A DNA stretch of 34,579 bases from an uncultured Bacteroides sp. (GTDB lineage: Bacteria > Bacteroidota > Bacteroidia > Bacteroidales > Bacteroidaceae), in NCBI GenBank assembly GCA_949296415.1, contig CASFQC010000022.1, positions 1 to 34,579 on the forward strand, written 5' to 3'. How positions within the stretch are numbered: position 1 is the first letter of the stretch; every line of letters starts with the position of its first letter. Below are positions 23,232 through 32,496 of this stretch, in pieces. The translations under genes and the position numbers were made by a program. The notes below the pieces were generated by a model that searched no databases, was not told the DNA's origin, and saw only the letters and a program-made list of their open reading frames with translations.

Positions 23232-25694
23232 ATGGATAAATTTGTAGATGTCATATTGCCTTTGCCGCTCCACTCCAGCTTCACCTACGCCTTGCCGGAC
23301 GACATGGACGGAGACGTGCAGAACGGCTGCCGGGTGGTGGTGCCTTTCGGAAGGAAGAAATTCTATACGGCCATCGTGTGCAACGTGCATTATTTCAAGC
23401 CTGCCGAATATGAAGTGAAAAGCGTGGCGGCCGTGCTTGACTCCCGTCCCATACTGTTGCCCGTGCAACTCAAGTTCTGGAAATGGATAGCCGACTACTA
23501 CCTGTGCACTGTAGGCGACGTGTACAAGGCTGCACTGCCTTCGGGGCTGAAGCTGGAAAGCGAGACTGTGGTGGAGCGCAACGAAGACTTCACGCCAGAC
23601 ATTCCGCTGACCGAACGGGAACAGCTGGTCATGGACCTTCTGGCCAAAGAGCCGGAGCAAAGCGTGACGAAACTGGAGAAGGACAGCGGGCTGAAAAATA
23701 TCCTGAACGTGGTGAAGACGTTGCTGGACAAGGAGGCCATCTTTGTGAAAGAGGAACTGAAGCGTGCCTACAAGCCCAAGACGGAGACACGCGTGCGGCT
23801 GACCGGGAAGGCTTCGGACGAACACATGCTGCACATCTTCTTTGACGAGCTGCAACGGAGGGCGCCCAAACAGCTTGACCTGCTGATGAAATATCTGGAA
23901 CTGTCGGGATATCTGGGAGGAAACCCCAAGGAAGTAAGCAAGAGTGAGCTGCTGCAACGCTCCGCTTCCACTCCGGCCATATTCAATGCATTGGTAGCCA
24001 AGGGAATATTTCAGACCTACCGTCAGGAAGTGGGGAGACTGGGCGGACAGGCCGCCGCCCTGCGTCCGCTGAACGGGCTGAACCCGCAACAGCAGGCGGC
24101 CTATGACGGCATCGTAGGGCAATTCCGCACAAAGAACGTGTGCCTGCTCTATGGAGTGACTTCCAGCGGCAAGACGGAAATCTATATCCACCTCATAGAA
24201 AAGGCCGTGAGACAAGGCAAGCAAGTGCTGTACCTCCTGCCTGAAATAGCCCTGACCGCACAGATAACCGGACGCCTGGCGCGGGTGTTCGGCGACGCGC
24301 TTGGCGTATACCATTCCAAATATCCTGATGCGGAGCGGGTGGAGATATGGCAGAAGCAGCTTTCGGACCATCCTTACAGCATAATACTCGGCGTGCGCTC
24401 GTCGGTATTCCTTCCTTTCCGTGACTTGGGGCTGGTCATTGTGGACGAGGAACATGAAAACACATACAAGCAGCAAGACCCGGCCCCGCGTTACCATGCC
24501 CGCAACGCGGCCATCGTACTGGCTTCGATGTATGGGGCAAAGACCTTGCTGGGCACTGCCACGCCTTCTGTAGAGAGCTGGTACAACGCTACGGAAGGCC
24601 GCAAATACGGACTGGTGGAGCTGAAATCCCGGTATCAGGACATCCGGCTTCCCGAAATCATTCCGGTGGATATAAAGGAGCTGCATCGTAAAAAGCGTAT
24701 GTGCGGCCCGTTCTCTCCGCTGATGTTGCAGTACATACGTGAGGCTTTGGAGCAGAAAGAACAAGCCATTCTTTTCCAGAACCGCCGGGGATTTGCCCCG
24801 ATGATAGAGTGCCGCACCTGCGGGTGGGTGCCCAAGTGTCGGAACTGTGATGTCAGCCTCACCTACCACAAAGGTCTCAACCAGCTTACCTGCCATTACT
24901 GCGGAGCCGTCTATCAGGTGCCCCGCCAGTGTCCGGCATGCGAAGGGACAGACCTGCGTCCTTACGGATTCGGTACCGAGAAGATAGAAGACAGCGTAAA
25001 GGAACTGTTCCCGCAGGCCCGCGTAGCCAGGATGGATTTGGACACCACACGCACACGCGCTGCCTACGAACGTATCATCGCTGATTTTTCGGAGGGAAAG
25101 ACAGACATACTGATTGGCACACAGATGGTGTCAAAAGGGCTGGATTTTGATCATGTGAGCGTGGTGGGGATACTCAACGCCGACACCATGCTGAACTATC
25201 CGGACTTTCGGGCCTACGAGCGGGCTTTCCAGCTGATGGCCCAAGTGGCCGGGCGTGCCGGCCGCAAGCGGAAACGTGGGCGCGTGGTGCTCCAGACAAA
25301 AAGCATAGACCACCCCATCATAGCCCAGGTGATAGCCAATGACTATGAGAGCATGGCCTCTGCCCAACTGGAAGAACGTCAGCTGTTTCGCTATCCGCCT
25401 TTTTACCGTCTGATATACGTCTACCTGAAGCATCGGAACGAATCGTTGCTGGAGCAGATGGCCACTGCCATGGGAGACAGGTTGCGCGCTCTCTTCGGAG
25501 CACGTGTTCTGGGACCGGACAAGCCTCCGGTAGCCCGTATACAGACATTGTTCATCCGGAAGATTGTGCTGAAAATAGAGTTGGATGCCTCCATGTCCAA
25601 AGCACGTCAGCTGCTCGTCCAAGTACAGAAAGAAATGGTGGGTGACGAGCGTTTCAAGTCATTGGTGGTGTATTATGACGTGGATCCGATGTAA
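23232..25694 (+). CDS. priA: Primosomal replication restart helicase PriA
   Basis: 820 residues. It reloads the replisome at stalled forks by binding and unwinding fork DNA. Seen: an N-terminal DNA-binding region starting MDKFVDVILPLPLHSSFTYALP, Walker A LLYGVTSSGKTEIY, Walker B/DEEH as IVDEEHENTYKQQ, the motif GTATPSVESW, the zinc-binding cysteines CRTCGWVPKCRNC and CHYCGAVYQVPRQCPAC, and C-terminal helicase motifs (IGTQMVSKGLDFDHV, QVAGRAGR). The start at 23232 fits the family N-terminus and lies right after the -7 box. Convergent with the tsf cluster. Confidence 0.96.
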   Translation: MDKFVDVILPLPLHSSFTYALPDDMDGDVQNGCRVVVPFGRKKFYTAIVCNVHYFKPAEYEVKSVAAVLDSRPILLPVQLKFWKWIADYYLCTVGDVYKAALPSGLKLESETVVERNEDFTPDIPLTEREQLVMDLLAKEPEQSVTKLEKDSGLKNILNVVKTLLDKEAIFVKEELKRAYKPKTETRVRLTGKASDEHMLHIFFDELQRRAPKQLDLLMKYLELSGYLGGNPKEVSKSELLQRSASTPAIFNALVAKGIFQTYRQEVGRLGGQAAALRPLNGLNPQQQAAYDGIVGQFRTKNVCLLYGVTSSGKTEIYIHLIEKAVRQGKQVLYLLPEIALTAQITGRLARVFGDALGVYHSKYPDAERVEIWQKQLSDHPYSIILGVRSSVFLPFRDLGLVIVDEEHENTYKQQDPAPRYHARNAAIVLASMYGAKTLLGTATPSVESWYNATEGRKYGLVELKSRYQDIRLPEIIPVDIKELHRKKRMCGPFSPLMLQYIREALEQKEQAILFQNRRGFAPMIECRTCGWVPKCRNCDVSLTYHKGLNQLTCHYCGAVYQVPRQCPACEGTDLRPYGFGTEKIEDSVKELFPQARVARMDLDTTRTRAAYERIIADFSEGKTDILIGTQMVSKGLDFDHVSVVGILNADTMLNYPDFRAYERAFQLMAQVAGRAGRKRKRGRVVLQTKSIDHPIIAQVIANDYESMASAQLEERQLFRYPPFYRLIYVYLKHRNESLLEQMATAMGDRLRALFGARVLGPDKPPVARIQTLFIRKIVLKIELDASMSKARQLLVQVQKEMVGDERFKSLVVYYDVDPM

Positions 25695-25832
25695 AGGGCG
25701 GCACTATCCTTATCATACGCGCTGATAGAAGGGCCGGGAAATAAGCAGGCTGATGACGCCTGAGCGGCGGAGGGGGAAGGTCGGCCCGGTCTCATTCCAT
25801 GCCGGAAGTGTGGCAGGAGCCGCAGTGTGGGG

Positions 25833-25871
25833 AAAAAGGAAAACCTGCCTCCGTGTGGAGACAGGTTTTCC
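25833..25871 (-). terminator. Terminator of the tsf transcript
   Basis: GGAAAACCTGCCTCC (25838-25852) pairs with GGAGACAGGTTTTCC (25857-25871) with one mismatch and a 4-nt loop. On the minus strand it is followed by five Ts (complement of 25833-25837), a standard intrinsic terminator placed 40 nt after the tsf stop. It may also act on the converging priA transcript. Confidence 0.8.
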
Positions 25872-25912
25872 CTAAAGTCATTTGTCACATTATTGGAATA
25901 CCCAGTAATGGC

Positions 25913-26737
25913 TTATTCTGCACGTAATGTGTAGCGTTTGAAATCAAGTACGGTCAGGTCTTTGTCTTGTGACTTCAGATAGTCGGCTACTGTCATCTTA
26001 GCATCTTGGATATATTCCTGCTTCAGAAGACATACTTCCTTATAGAACTTGCCGATGCGACCCATGGCTATTCTTTCAATCATGTTTTCAGGCTTGCCTT
26101 CCTGACGAGCCTTGTCGGCGGCGATTTCTTTCTCACGGGCCAGGATGTCAGCCGGAACGCCTGCTTCGTCAACAGCTATAGGTGCCATTGCGGCAATTTG
26201 CATGGCCACTTCGTGACCTACTTTCGGGTCTGCTTCTTTGTTCAGCACAACCATAGTGCAAAGGAAGTTCTTGTTCTGGTGGTTGTATGTGGAGATTGCG
26301 GGACCTTCCACAGTCTGATAACCGTCCAGTTCCATCTTCTCACCCGTGATGCCGCTGCGGTCTACGACAGCTTGTGCCACGGTAACGTCACCCAAGGTAA
26401 GGGCTTTAACTTCGTCCAGTGTCTTGCACTTGTGAGCTACGGCTGCATCAAGAATCTCTTGAGCCAGTTTTATGAAGTCTGCGTTCTGAGCCACAAAGTC
26501 AGTCTCGCATTTCAGAGCAATCATTGCACCGAATCCGTCTACCGCTTTTACCAATACGCAGCCTTCGGAAGCTTCGCGGTCTGAACGCTTGGCGGCCACA
26601 GCCTGTCCTTTTTCACGAATAATCTTGATAGCCTTGTCAAAATCGCCTTCGGCTTCAGTTAGAGCATTTTTACAATCCATCATACCAGCGCCGGTCATTT
26701 TGCGGAGCTTGGTTATATCAGCCATTGTTACAGCCAT
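25913..26737 (-). CDS. tsf: Elongation factor Ts
   Basis: 274 residues. It exchanges GDP for GTP on EF-Tu. The N-terminal UBA-like region MAVTMADITKLRKMTGAGMM with DCKNALTEAEGDFDKAI and the core motif CETDFVAQNADF are diagnostic. Start at 26737; an ATG four codons later is also possible. It lies 157 nt downstream of rpsB, the usual pairing. The 157-nt gap has no gene; it carries a poly-A stretch next to the tsf start. Confidence 0.97.
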   Translation of the reverse strand: MAVTMADITKLRKMTGAGMMDCKNALTEAEGDFDKAIKIIREKGQAVAAKRSDREASEGCVLVKAVDGFGAMIALKCETDFVAQNADFIKLAQEILDAAVAHKCKTLDEVKALTLGDVTVAQAVVDRSGITGEKMELDGYQTVEGPAISTYNHQNKNFLCTMVVLNKEADPKVGHEVAMQIAAMAPIAVDEAGVPADILAREKEIAADKARQEGKPENMIERIAMGRIGKFYKEVCLLKQEYIQDAKMTVADYLKSQDKDLTVLDFKRYTLRAE

Positions 26738-26894
26738 AATAATCTAAATGTTTTAATCGTTAAAAAAAAAGGCGGCCGGGACAGAAGTTTTTTCCTATAT
26801 GTATGGGGGATACTCCGTAGAACCTGCACCGTGTGCATAGTCGTTAAGGAGAAATCGCTAATGCTGCTGTTCCGGCTGCTTGTCAATAAAAGAG

Positions 26895-27734
26895 TCAAGC
26901 CTCTTCGTCTTCCTTCATGAAAGCGGCAGCTTTCGAGGCGTTGATAGCTTCTTCATCGGATTTGTCCAGACGGGCTTTGGAGGCTTTTCTCTTGCCCTTA
27001 TTGTTGGCAGCTCCTTCGCCTGCAGCTTCCATGTCAACCTTTTCGGCTTTGCGCTCTTCCAGACCTTCCTGAATAGCGGCGCAGCAAGCGTCAAGAATTA
27101 CTTCAACAGACTTGGTCGCGTCGTCATTGGCCGGAATAACAAAGTCTATGTTTGAGGGATCCGAATTGGTGTCAACGATGCCGAATACGGGAATACCCAA
27201 GCGGTTGGCCTCACGTACAGCAATGTTCTCTTTCAGCACGTCAATGATGAACAGGGCTGAAGGCAGACGAGTGAGGTCGGCTATGGAACCCAGATTCTTG
27301 TCCAGTTTGGCGCGTTGGCGCGAAATCTGGAGGATTTCTCTCTTAGAGAGGTTGGCAAAAGTACCGTCACTTGACAGCTTGTCAATAGTGGCCATTTTCT
27401 TCACGGCCTTGCGTATGGTGGGGAAGTTAGTCAGCATGCCGCCCGGCCAACGCTCTATCACATAAGGCATGTTCACGGAAGCAGCTTTGTCGGCTACCAC
27501 CTGCTTAGCCTGTTTTTTAGTAGCAACAAACAGGATTTTCTTTCCTGACTTCGCAATTTGCTTCAAAGCTTCAGCAGCTTCGTCTATTTTAGCAACAGTC
27601 TTGTTAAGATCTATGATATGAATGCCGTTGCGCTCCATAAAGATGTAGGGAGCCATAGCGGGATTCCACTTTCTTTTCAAATGGCCGAAGTGACAGCCAG
27701 CTTCTAATAATGTATCGAAATTTGTCCTTGACAT
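26895..27734 (-). CDS. rpsB: 30S ribosomal protein S2
   Basis: 279 residues. Typical S2 start (MSRTNFDTLLEAGCHFGHLKRKWNPAM) and blocks such as RWPGGMLTNFPTI and GIPVFGIVDTNSDPSNIDFVIPANDDA. A charged, Ala/Lys/Glu-rich C-terminal extension (about 225-279) goes beyond the core fold, as in other Bacteroidetes S2 proteins. It follows rpsI after a 221-nt spacer that has leader-like RNA structure. Confidence 0.97.
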   Translation of the reverse strand: MSRTNFDTLLEAGCHFGHLKRKWNPAMAPYIFMERNGIHIIDLNKTVAKIDEAAEALKQIAKSGKKILFVATKKQAKQVVADKAASVNMPYVIERWPGGMLTNFPTIRKAVKKMATIDKLSSDGTFANLSKREILQISRQRAKLDKNLGSIADLTRLPSALFIIDVLKENIAVREANRLGIPVFGIVDTNSDPSNIDFVIPANDDATKSVEVILDACCAAIQEGLEERKAEKVDMEAAGEGAANNKGKRKASKARLDKSDEEAINASKAAAFMKEDEEA

Positions 27735-27784
27735 TGTTTTTCTTCTTAAAATCGTTTACTTTCTTTTTTGTTTTCTCCTAAACC

Positions 27785-27833
27785 AACTGCCAGGTAGCCT
27801 TTATCATTCATCAGACCAAGAGTCTTGGCAGTT
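27785..27833 (-). promoter_or_regulatory. Possible rpsB leader RNA with two alternative hairpins
   Basis: In the spacer before rpsB, AACTGCCA (27785-27792) can pair with TGGCAGTT (27826-27833). A short hairpin CCAAG-AGT-CTTGG (27816-27828) uses part of the same right arm, so the two structures exclude each other. That is the kind of arrangement found in autoregulatory ribosomal-protein leaders. No -7 box is clear in the spacer. Confidence 0.4.
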
Positions 27834-27955
27834 TAGATGCTAAACGCTTCATTCAGTTTATTTGAGTCTGTAAGTCTGTAGCCTCTTGTCCGTGGAGGCC
27901 ATTCGTCCATATGGTAATGGAGGAGATTGCCGAACTTACAACCCACAAGCCCAAA

Positions 27956-28342
27956 TTAACGTTTGCTGAACTGGAATCTGCGGCGTGCTTTGGGACGTCC
28001 GGGTTTCTTACGCTCAACTTCGCGCGGATCGCGGGTGATGAAGCCTTCGGCACGCAGTACGGCTTTGTCCTCAGCATTGATTTTAACCAAAGCGCGGGCT
28101 ATGGCCAGGCGCAATGCCTGAGACTGGCCGGTGAAGCCGCCACCGCAGAGGTTTACTTTGATGTCATATTTTTCGGCCACACCCAGCTTGTTCAGCGGTT
28201 GTTTGACGACGTATTGCAGAATGCTTGAAGGAAAGTATTCTGCCAAATCTCTTTTATTGATGGTAATCTTTCCGGTACCTTCGGATACGAAAATGCGTGC
28301 AATAGCACTTTTGCGTCTGCCTAATGCATTTACTACTTCCAT
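27956..28342 (-). CDS. rpsI: 30S ribosomal protein S9
   Basis: 128 residues. S9 hallmarks: the N-terminal GRRKSAIARIFVSEGTGKITIN, the glycine-rich CGGGFTGQSQALRLAIARAL and the basic C-terminal tail ending KKPGRPKARRRFQFSKR, which reaches the P-site tRNA. It begins 6 nt after rplM, the conserved rplM-rpsI pair. Confidence 0.97.
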   Translation of the reverse strand: MEVVNALGRRKSAIARIFVSEGTGKITINKRDLAEYFPSSILQYVVKQPLNKLGVAEKYDIKVNLCGGGFTGQSQALRLAIARALVKINAEDKAVLRAEGFITRDPREVERKKPGRPKARRRFQFSKR

Positions 28343-28348
28343 TATCTC

Positions 28349-28810
28349 TTATTTAAGTGCGTTAATATCAATCAACTTAGGGCTTTGAGCTTCATGCTTG
28401 TGTTCACTGCCTGCATATACGTACATGTTGCGCAGCAGTTTAGCTCCCAACTTGTTCTTAGGCAGCATGCCTTTCACTACTTTTCTCAGCAATTTGTCTT
28501 CACCGTTGGGCTTGGCCATCAGACGGGCGGGAGTGATTTCACGCTGGCCTCCGGGATAACCTGTGTACGACAGATAAATCTTGTCGGTCCACTTATTGCC
28601 GGTCATTTTCACTTTGTCAGCATTGATAATGATGACATTATCGCCGCAATCCACATGAGGGGTATAGTTGGGTTTATACTTGCCCCTCAACAACTTTGCA
28701 ACTTTGGAGCCCAGACGACCTACAATCTGGTCGGTGGCGTCAACGATGACCCATTCTTTGGTCACAGTCTCTTTGTTTGCAGAAATGGTCTTGTAACTTA
28801 AAGTATCCAC
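28349..28810 (-). CDS. rplM: 50S ribosomal protein L13
   Basis: 153 residues, slightly longer than E. coli L13 owing to an N-terminal extension (MDTLSYKTISANKETVTKEW). Core motifs: WVIVDATDQIVGRLGSKVAKLLRGK, the binding segment HVDCGDNVIIINADKVKMTGNKW and AVKGMLPKN-type KVVKGMLPKNKLG. It is first in the rplM-rpsI-rpsB-tsf run and has a strong promoter about 130 nt upstream. Confidence 0.97.
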   Translation of the reverse strand: MDTLSYKTISANKETVTKEWVIVDATDQIVGRLGSKVAKLLRGKYKPNYTPHVDCGDNVIIINADKVKMTGNKWTDKIYLSYTGYPGGQREITPARLMAKPNGEDKLLRKVVKGMLPKNKLGAKLLRNMYVYAGSEHKHEAQSPKLIDINALK

Positions 28811-28940
28811 TCTTAAATGATTTAAATGTTACTACTAAAAATATTTGTTTCACTTCACCACAAGCAACTTGTCATGGACTTAGACAAATCAACTTGCTAT
28901 GAATTAGCTATTTATGTTTTGTATATACTGTTTCGGGTTG

Positions 28941-28971
28941 CAAAGGTACGCTTTTTCTGTCAACAGGCAAA
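28941..28971 (-). promoter_or_regulatory. Consensus promoter of the ribosomal cluster
   Basis: On the minus strand TTTG (28971-28968), then 19 nt, then TACCTTTG (28948-28941). Both elements match the Bacteroidetes -33/-7 consensus exactly, the best promoter in the window and fitting for highly expressed genes. Confidence 0.8.
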
Positions 28972-29072
28972 GTTTTTCCTTTCTTTTTTGGACGATGGGT
29001 GTGGCTCTTTCCTTGTCTGTTTTCACTTTTTGGCGGGGTCTTTGCAGGATTGCCTTGCATTCCGTGCGATAA

Positions 29073-29132
29073 GGCAAAAAAAAGGAACCGTACCTTTCCA
29101 CGTTATTTTCCAGTGGTTTATTGTACGGTTCC
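29073..29132 (-). terminator. Intrinsic terminator of glyA
   Basis: GGAACCGTAC (29084-29093) and GTACGGTTCC (29123-29132) form a perfect 10-bp stem, with an inner CCAC/GTGG pairing in the loop. On the minus strand the stem is followed directly by eight Ts (complement of the A-run at 29076-29083). It lies 27 nt after the glyA stop. Confidence 0.88.
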
Positions 29133-29158
29133 ACATTTTATTATATATACAAGTCTGT

Positions 29159-30439
29159 TTAATAGGCGAACAGCGGATATTTTTTCATTGTTTCGTTGAC
29201 ACGAGAACGTACTTTGGCGATAACCTCTTCATTGTCGTGGTTTGACAGTACGGTCTCTATCATTTCCGCTATTTCAATCATGAGGTTTTCCTTGGCGCCA
29301 CGTGTGGTGATGGCGGGTGTCCCCAGGCGTATGCCTGAAGTCTGGAAAGCGGAGCGGGTGTCAAAGGGTACCATGTTCTTGTTTACGGTTATGTCTGCAG
29401 ACACCAGTGCCTTTTCGGCCACCTTACCTGTAAGGTCGGGGTACTTGGTGCGGAGGTCTACCAGCATGGAGTGGTTGTCTGTTCCGCCCGAAACGATGGT
29501 AAAGCCACGGTCCATCAGCGCTTGTGCCAGTGTGGCGGCGTTTTTCTTTACCTGCATGGCGTATTCTTTCCATTCGGGTTGGAGTATTTCGTTGAATGCC
29601 ACGGCTTTGGCTGCAATGACATGTTCCAGTGGTCCGCCTTGTATGCCGGGGAATACTGCCGAGTCCAGCAACTGGGACATCATCTTTATCTCGCCTTTGG
29701 GAGTCTTTTTGCCCCACGGGTTGGGGAAATCTTTTCCCATAAGGATAATGCCTCCACGTGGTCCCCGCAAAGTCTTGTGTGTGGTAGAAGTGACAATGTG
29801 TGCGTATTTTACGGGATTGTCCAATAATCCGGCGGCAATCAGTCCGGCAGGGTGTGCCATGTCTACCATGAAGATGGCTCCTACTTTATCGGCAATCTCA
29901 CGCATACGGCGGTAGTCCCATTCACGCGAATAGGCAGAGCCTCCTCCTATGATCATTTTGGGCTTCTCACGCAAGGCTATTTCCTCCATCTGGTCGTAGT
30001 CCACACGTCCGGTTTCCTTGTCCAGATTATATTCGCACGGGGTGTAGATGATTCCCGAAGTGTTGACTGCGGAGCCGTGCGACAGATGTCCGCCATGTGC
30101 CAAGTTCAGTCCCATGAACTTGTCTCCCGGATTCAGTACGGCCAGAAATACGGCAGCGTTGGCCTGTGCTCCCGAATGAGGCTGCACATTGGCCCATTCC
30201 GCTCCGAAAATCTTCTTGATACGGTCTATGGCCACCTGTTCGCTTTGGTCCACCACTTCACATCCGCCGTAATAGCGTTTGCCGGGATAGCCTTCAGCAT
30301 ATTTGTTCGTAAGGCAGGAGCCCATGGCCTGCATTACTTCATCGCTGACAAAGTTTTCCGAGGCTATAAGCTCTATGCCTTTGAGCTGGCGTTGGTGTTC
30401 TTTCTCGATGATGTCGAAAATCAAGTCGTCTCTTTTCAT
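29159..30439 (-). CDS. glyA: Serine hydroxymethyltransferase
   Basis: 426 residues. A PLP enzyme that converts serine and tetrahydrofolate to glycine and methylene-THF, the main source of one-carbon units. It has [20 protein letters not shown] near the N-terminus, the PLP-lysine segment [14 protein letters not shown] and the C-terminal [13 protein letters not shown]. The start at 30439 ([18 protein letters not shown]) is preferred over 30487, which falls inside the -7 box at 30485-30492. Monocistronic, with its own promoter and terminator. Confidence 0.97.
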   Translation of the reverse strand: MKRDDLIFDIIEKEHQRQLKGIELIASENFVSDEVMQAMGSCLTNKYAEGYPGKRYYGGCEVVDQSEQVAIDRIKKIFGAEWANVQPHSGAQANAAVFLAVLNPGDKFMGLNLAHGGHLSHGSAVNTSGIIYTPCEYNLDKETGRVDYDQMEEIALREKPKMIIGGGSAYSREWDYRRMREIADKVGAIFMVDMAHPAGLIAAGLLDNPVKYAHIVTSTTHKTLRGPRGGIILMGKDFPNPWGKKTPKGEIKMMSQLLDSAVFPGIQGGPLEHVIAAKAVAFNEILQPEWKEYAMQVKKNAATLAQALMDRGFTIVSGGTDNHSMLVDLRTKYPDLTGKVAEKALVSADITVNKNMVPFDTRSAFQTSGIRLGTPAITTRGAKENLMIEIAEMIETVLSNHDNEEVIAKVRSRVNETMKKYPLFAY

Positions 30440-30484
30440 TGCTTGTAGTTCTTTGTTGTTGGGTTTTTGATGTATTTCGCCCTG

Positions 30485-30492
30485 CAAAAGTA
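30485..30492 (-). promoter_or_regulatory. -7 element of the glyA promoter
   Basis: Minus-strand TACTTTTG matches TAnnTTTG exactly and puts the transcription start near 30478, about 39 nt before the ATG. No good -33 element. Confidence 0.5.
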
Positions 30493-30599
30493 CGATTATT
30501 TACTTGAAATAATATGCGAGGCACGCACTTCTTTTCGGCATGCATCCTTTTTCCTGGCTTCCGGAGCGTGTGGCTTCCGTTTTTGGTGTCCGTGAGGCG

Positions 30600-31352
30600 T
30601 CAGAAGATGAATCCCAAAGAGAAGCTCAGTACGTGGTCTTGGCGGTGGAATCTTATCTCATTGTTCTCGCCGGGCTGGACATCGTCTGGCAGGGTGTAGC
30701 TTACCTGTTTGGAGATGTTGTGCAAGCCTATGTCATAGCGGAAGTCAAAGAATACGCGCGATATCGTCACCGCCACCCCCATCGTAAAGCTCAGGTTCAG
30801 CGGCCTCAGTTTTTCTTTTATATCTTTCTGGTCAAAGTTCTCGAAAATCACTCTGCTGTGTCTGTTCCATATATAGCGGAACTTGGGGCCTCCGAACGCC
30901 GACAGGCCGTATGGTCCGTTTTTTATGATGTTGTATCCGTATATTACGGGAATGTCGATGCTGTGTATGGAAGAGGTGATGGACGCTTCTTCTCCTCTGC
31001 CCACGGCATCTTCGGTGTCTAAGGGCTTGATGAAAGTGATGTTGCAACGGTTTACGTTATACGATATTTCCGGCTGCAGGAAATGCCTGTCGAAATTTAT
31101 GCGCATGAAGAAAGCCCCGAAGTAGCCTGTCTGGTAGTTGTTCTGCAGCTCGTTGACAGGTATTCCGTTGATGCTGAAGTCCGATATCATGAACAGTGAT
31201 GATGTGAACCCGCCTTTTATGCCGAAATTGGTCACTTTCTCTCCGTTGTTCAGTGTGGCTGTCTGTTCCTTTTTGGCCGTATTGTCTCTTCCCCACGATA
31301 TGGCGGGGGACACACACAGCAGTATGCAGGGCAGAATGTGCAGCGGTTTCAT
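30600..31352 (-). CDS. Outer-membrane beta-barrel protein, PorT family
   Basis: 250 residues. The signal peptide (MKPLHILPCILLCVSPAISWG) is followed by a polar linker and NFGIKGGFTSSLFMIS, the first strand typical of PorT/OMP beta-barrel proteins. Then come GYFGAFFMRINFDRHFLQPEISYN and a final aromatic strand (HVLSFSLGFIF). The protein should sit in the outer membrane; PorT itself functions in type IX secretion, but most paralogues are uncharacterised. It is the last gene of the pyrB-pyrI-flavin reductase run, 19 nt after the flavin reductase stop. Confidence 0.85.
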   Translation of the reverse strand: MKPLHILPCILLCVSPAISWGRDNTAKKEQTATLNNGEKVTNFGIKGGFTSSLFMISDFSINGIPVNELQNNYQTGYFGAFFMRINFDRHFLQPEISYNVNRCNITFIKPLDTEDAVGRGEEASITSSIHSIDIPVIYGYNIIKNGPYGLSAFGGPKFRYIWNRHSRVIFENFDQKDIKEKLRPLNLSFTMGVAVTISRVFFDFRYDIGLHNISKQVSYTLPDDVQPGENNEIRFHRQDHVLSFSLGFIF

Positions 31353-31371
31353 CTGTGTCCTCTTCCTTTTG

Positions 31372-31941
31372 TTATTTTTTCTTTTCTACAGACCATCCGA
31401 ATTTGCCTATCTTGGCTCCCAGTTCATAGTAATTGCCGTGCACATAGACCAGCGGATTGGTTTCGGCCAGTTTGAGCTTGCCTGTTCCGGTGTCCAGATG
31501 GGAGGTGTCGGCCCGCACATTCACCACGTCGGCTATGAACATGTGGTGCGAGCCCAATGCGACGATTTCCTTCACACGGCATTCTATGCACAAGGGAGAC
31601 TCTTCTATGAGGGGTGCGTCCACCACAGTGCTTTTGCCTGGTGTGAGGTGCATTTCCTCGAATTTGTGGTGGTCCCTTCCCGAGCGTACCCCGCACCAGT
31701 CCGTAGCATAAGCCATGTCTTTCGTAGTGAGGTTGATCACAAACTCCATGTTTTCCTTTATCAGCCGGTAGGAATGTCTTTCCGGACGTAGGGATATGTA
31801 GCACATGGGCGGATTGGTACAAAGGGTGCCTGTCCAGGCTACGGTCACAATGTTGTAGTTGTCTGGAGCGTTTCCGCAACTTACCATTACGGCCGGCAGC
31901 GGATAAATCATGGTTCCCGGTTTCCAGTCTTCTTTACTCAT
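31372..31941 (-). CDS. Flavin reductase family protein
   Basis: 189 residues with the FMN-binding split-barrel pattern: PLPAVMVSCGNAPDNYNIVTVAWTG, SLRPERHSYRLIKENMEFVIN and CRVKEIVALGSHHMFIADVV. Proteins of this kind bind FMN and either reduce it with NAD(P)H or use it for small-molecule reductions. The substrate is not visible in the sequence. Its start is 21 nt after pyrI, so it is probably co-transcribed with pyrimidine genes. Confidence 0.88.
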   Translation of the reverse strand: MSKEDWKPGTMIYPLPAVMVSCGNAPDNYNIVTVAWTGTLCTNPPMCYISLRPERHSYRLIKENMEFVINLTTKDMAYATDWCGVRSGRDHHKFEEMHLTPGKSTVVDAPLIEESPLCIECRVKEIVALGSHHMFIADVVNVRADTSHLDTGTGKLKLAETNPLVYVHGNYYELGAKIGKFGWSVEKKK

Positions 31942-31962
31942 TCCGGTATGTGTTTTCCGTTT

Positions 31963-32424
31963 TCAAATCACTTCTATGTCGTCTCGGGTCTGTTCCTTTT
32001 CGCAATAATGGCACTTTATGGTACATTTTTTCTTGTCCGTCACATGGAACAGTGTCGGCATAGGTTCGTTGTTGGTAATGCATTTCGGATTGGCGCATTT
32101 CACTATGCCGTGCAGCTCGTCCGGCAGTTCCAACTCCCGTTTCTCCACCACTTCATAGTCGCGTATGATGTTCAGTTTCACGTTGGGTGCCACGATGGCT
32201 ATGCGGTTTATCTCGTCATCGCAGAAGAACTTGTCGGCAATCTTTATGATGCCTTTTTTGCCCAGCTTCTGGCTTTTCAGGTTAAATCCTATGGTAATGT
32301 TGTTGTTCATCTCCTTTAGCCGGAGCAGCGACACTACGGTGAACAGTTTCTCCGATGGTATATGGTCTATCACAGTGCCGTTTCTTAGTGCGGCCACTTG
32401 CAGTTCTTGTTTGTTCTTGTCCAT
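31963..32424 (-). CDS. pyrI: Aspartate carbamoyltransferase regulatory chain
   Basis: 153 residues. It binds nucleotide effectors and the catalytic PyrB trimers to form the allosteric ATCase. N-terminal allosteric domain: [21 protein letters not shown] and [20 protein letters not shown]. The C-terminal zinc site has four Cys in the pattern CxxxxC (CANPKC) and CxxC (CHYC). Length and motifs are complete. It follows pyrB by 72 nt. Confidence 0.96.
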   Translation of the reverse strand: MDKNKQELQVAALRNGTVIDHIPSEKLFTVVSLLRLKEMNNNITIGFNLKSQKLGKKGIIKIADKFFCDDEINRIAIVAPNVKLNIIRDYEVVEKRELELPDELHGIVKCANPKCITNNEPMPTLFHVTDKKKCTIKCHYCEKEQTRDDIEVI

Positions 32425-32496
32425 TGTTAGAAAGCGGTTGATGGTATGTGTTTATATAATTAAGGTATGGTTTTTGCCTTGGTCTGTCCGTCCTCC

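Larger units (their letters stand above)
28811..29158 (-). other. 348-nt region between glyA and rplM
   Basis: It holds the rplM promoter (28941-28971), a leader of about 124 nt for rplM, and the glyA terminator (29073-29132). In the leader, CAAG and TTGTC segments can pair with GACAA and CTTG (about 28863-28894) as an interrupted stem, a possible L13 regulatory structure. No gene is supported. Confidence 0.55.

Noticed and set aside
23214-24896. 560-codon minus-strand frame opposite priA
   Set aside because: PriA is unambiguous on the plus strand; the antisense frame has no domain features.
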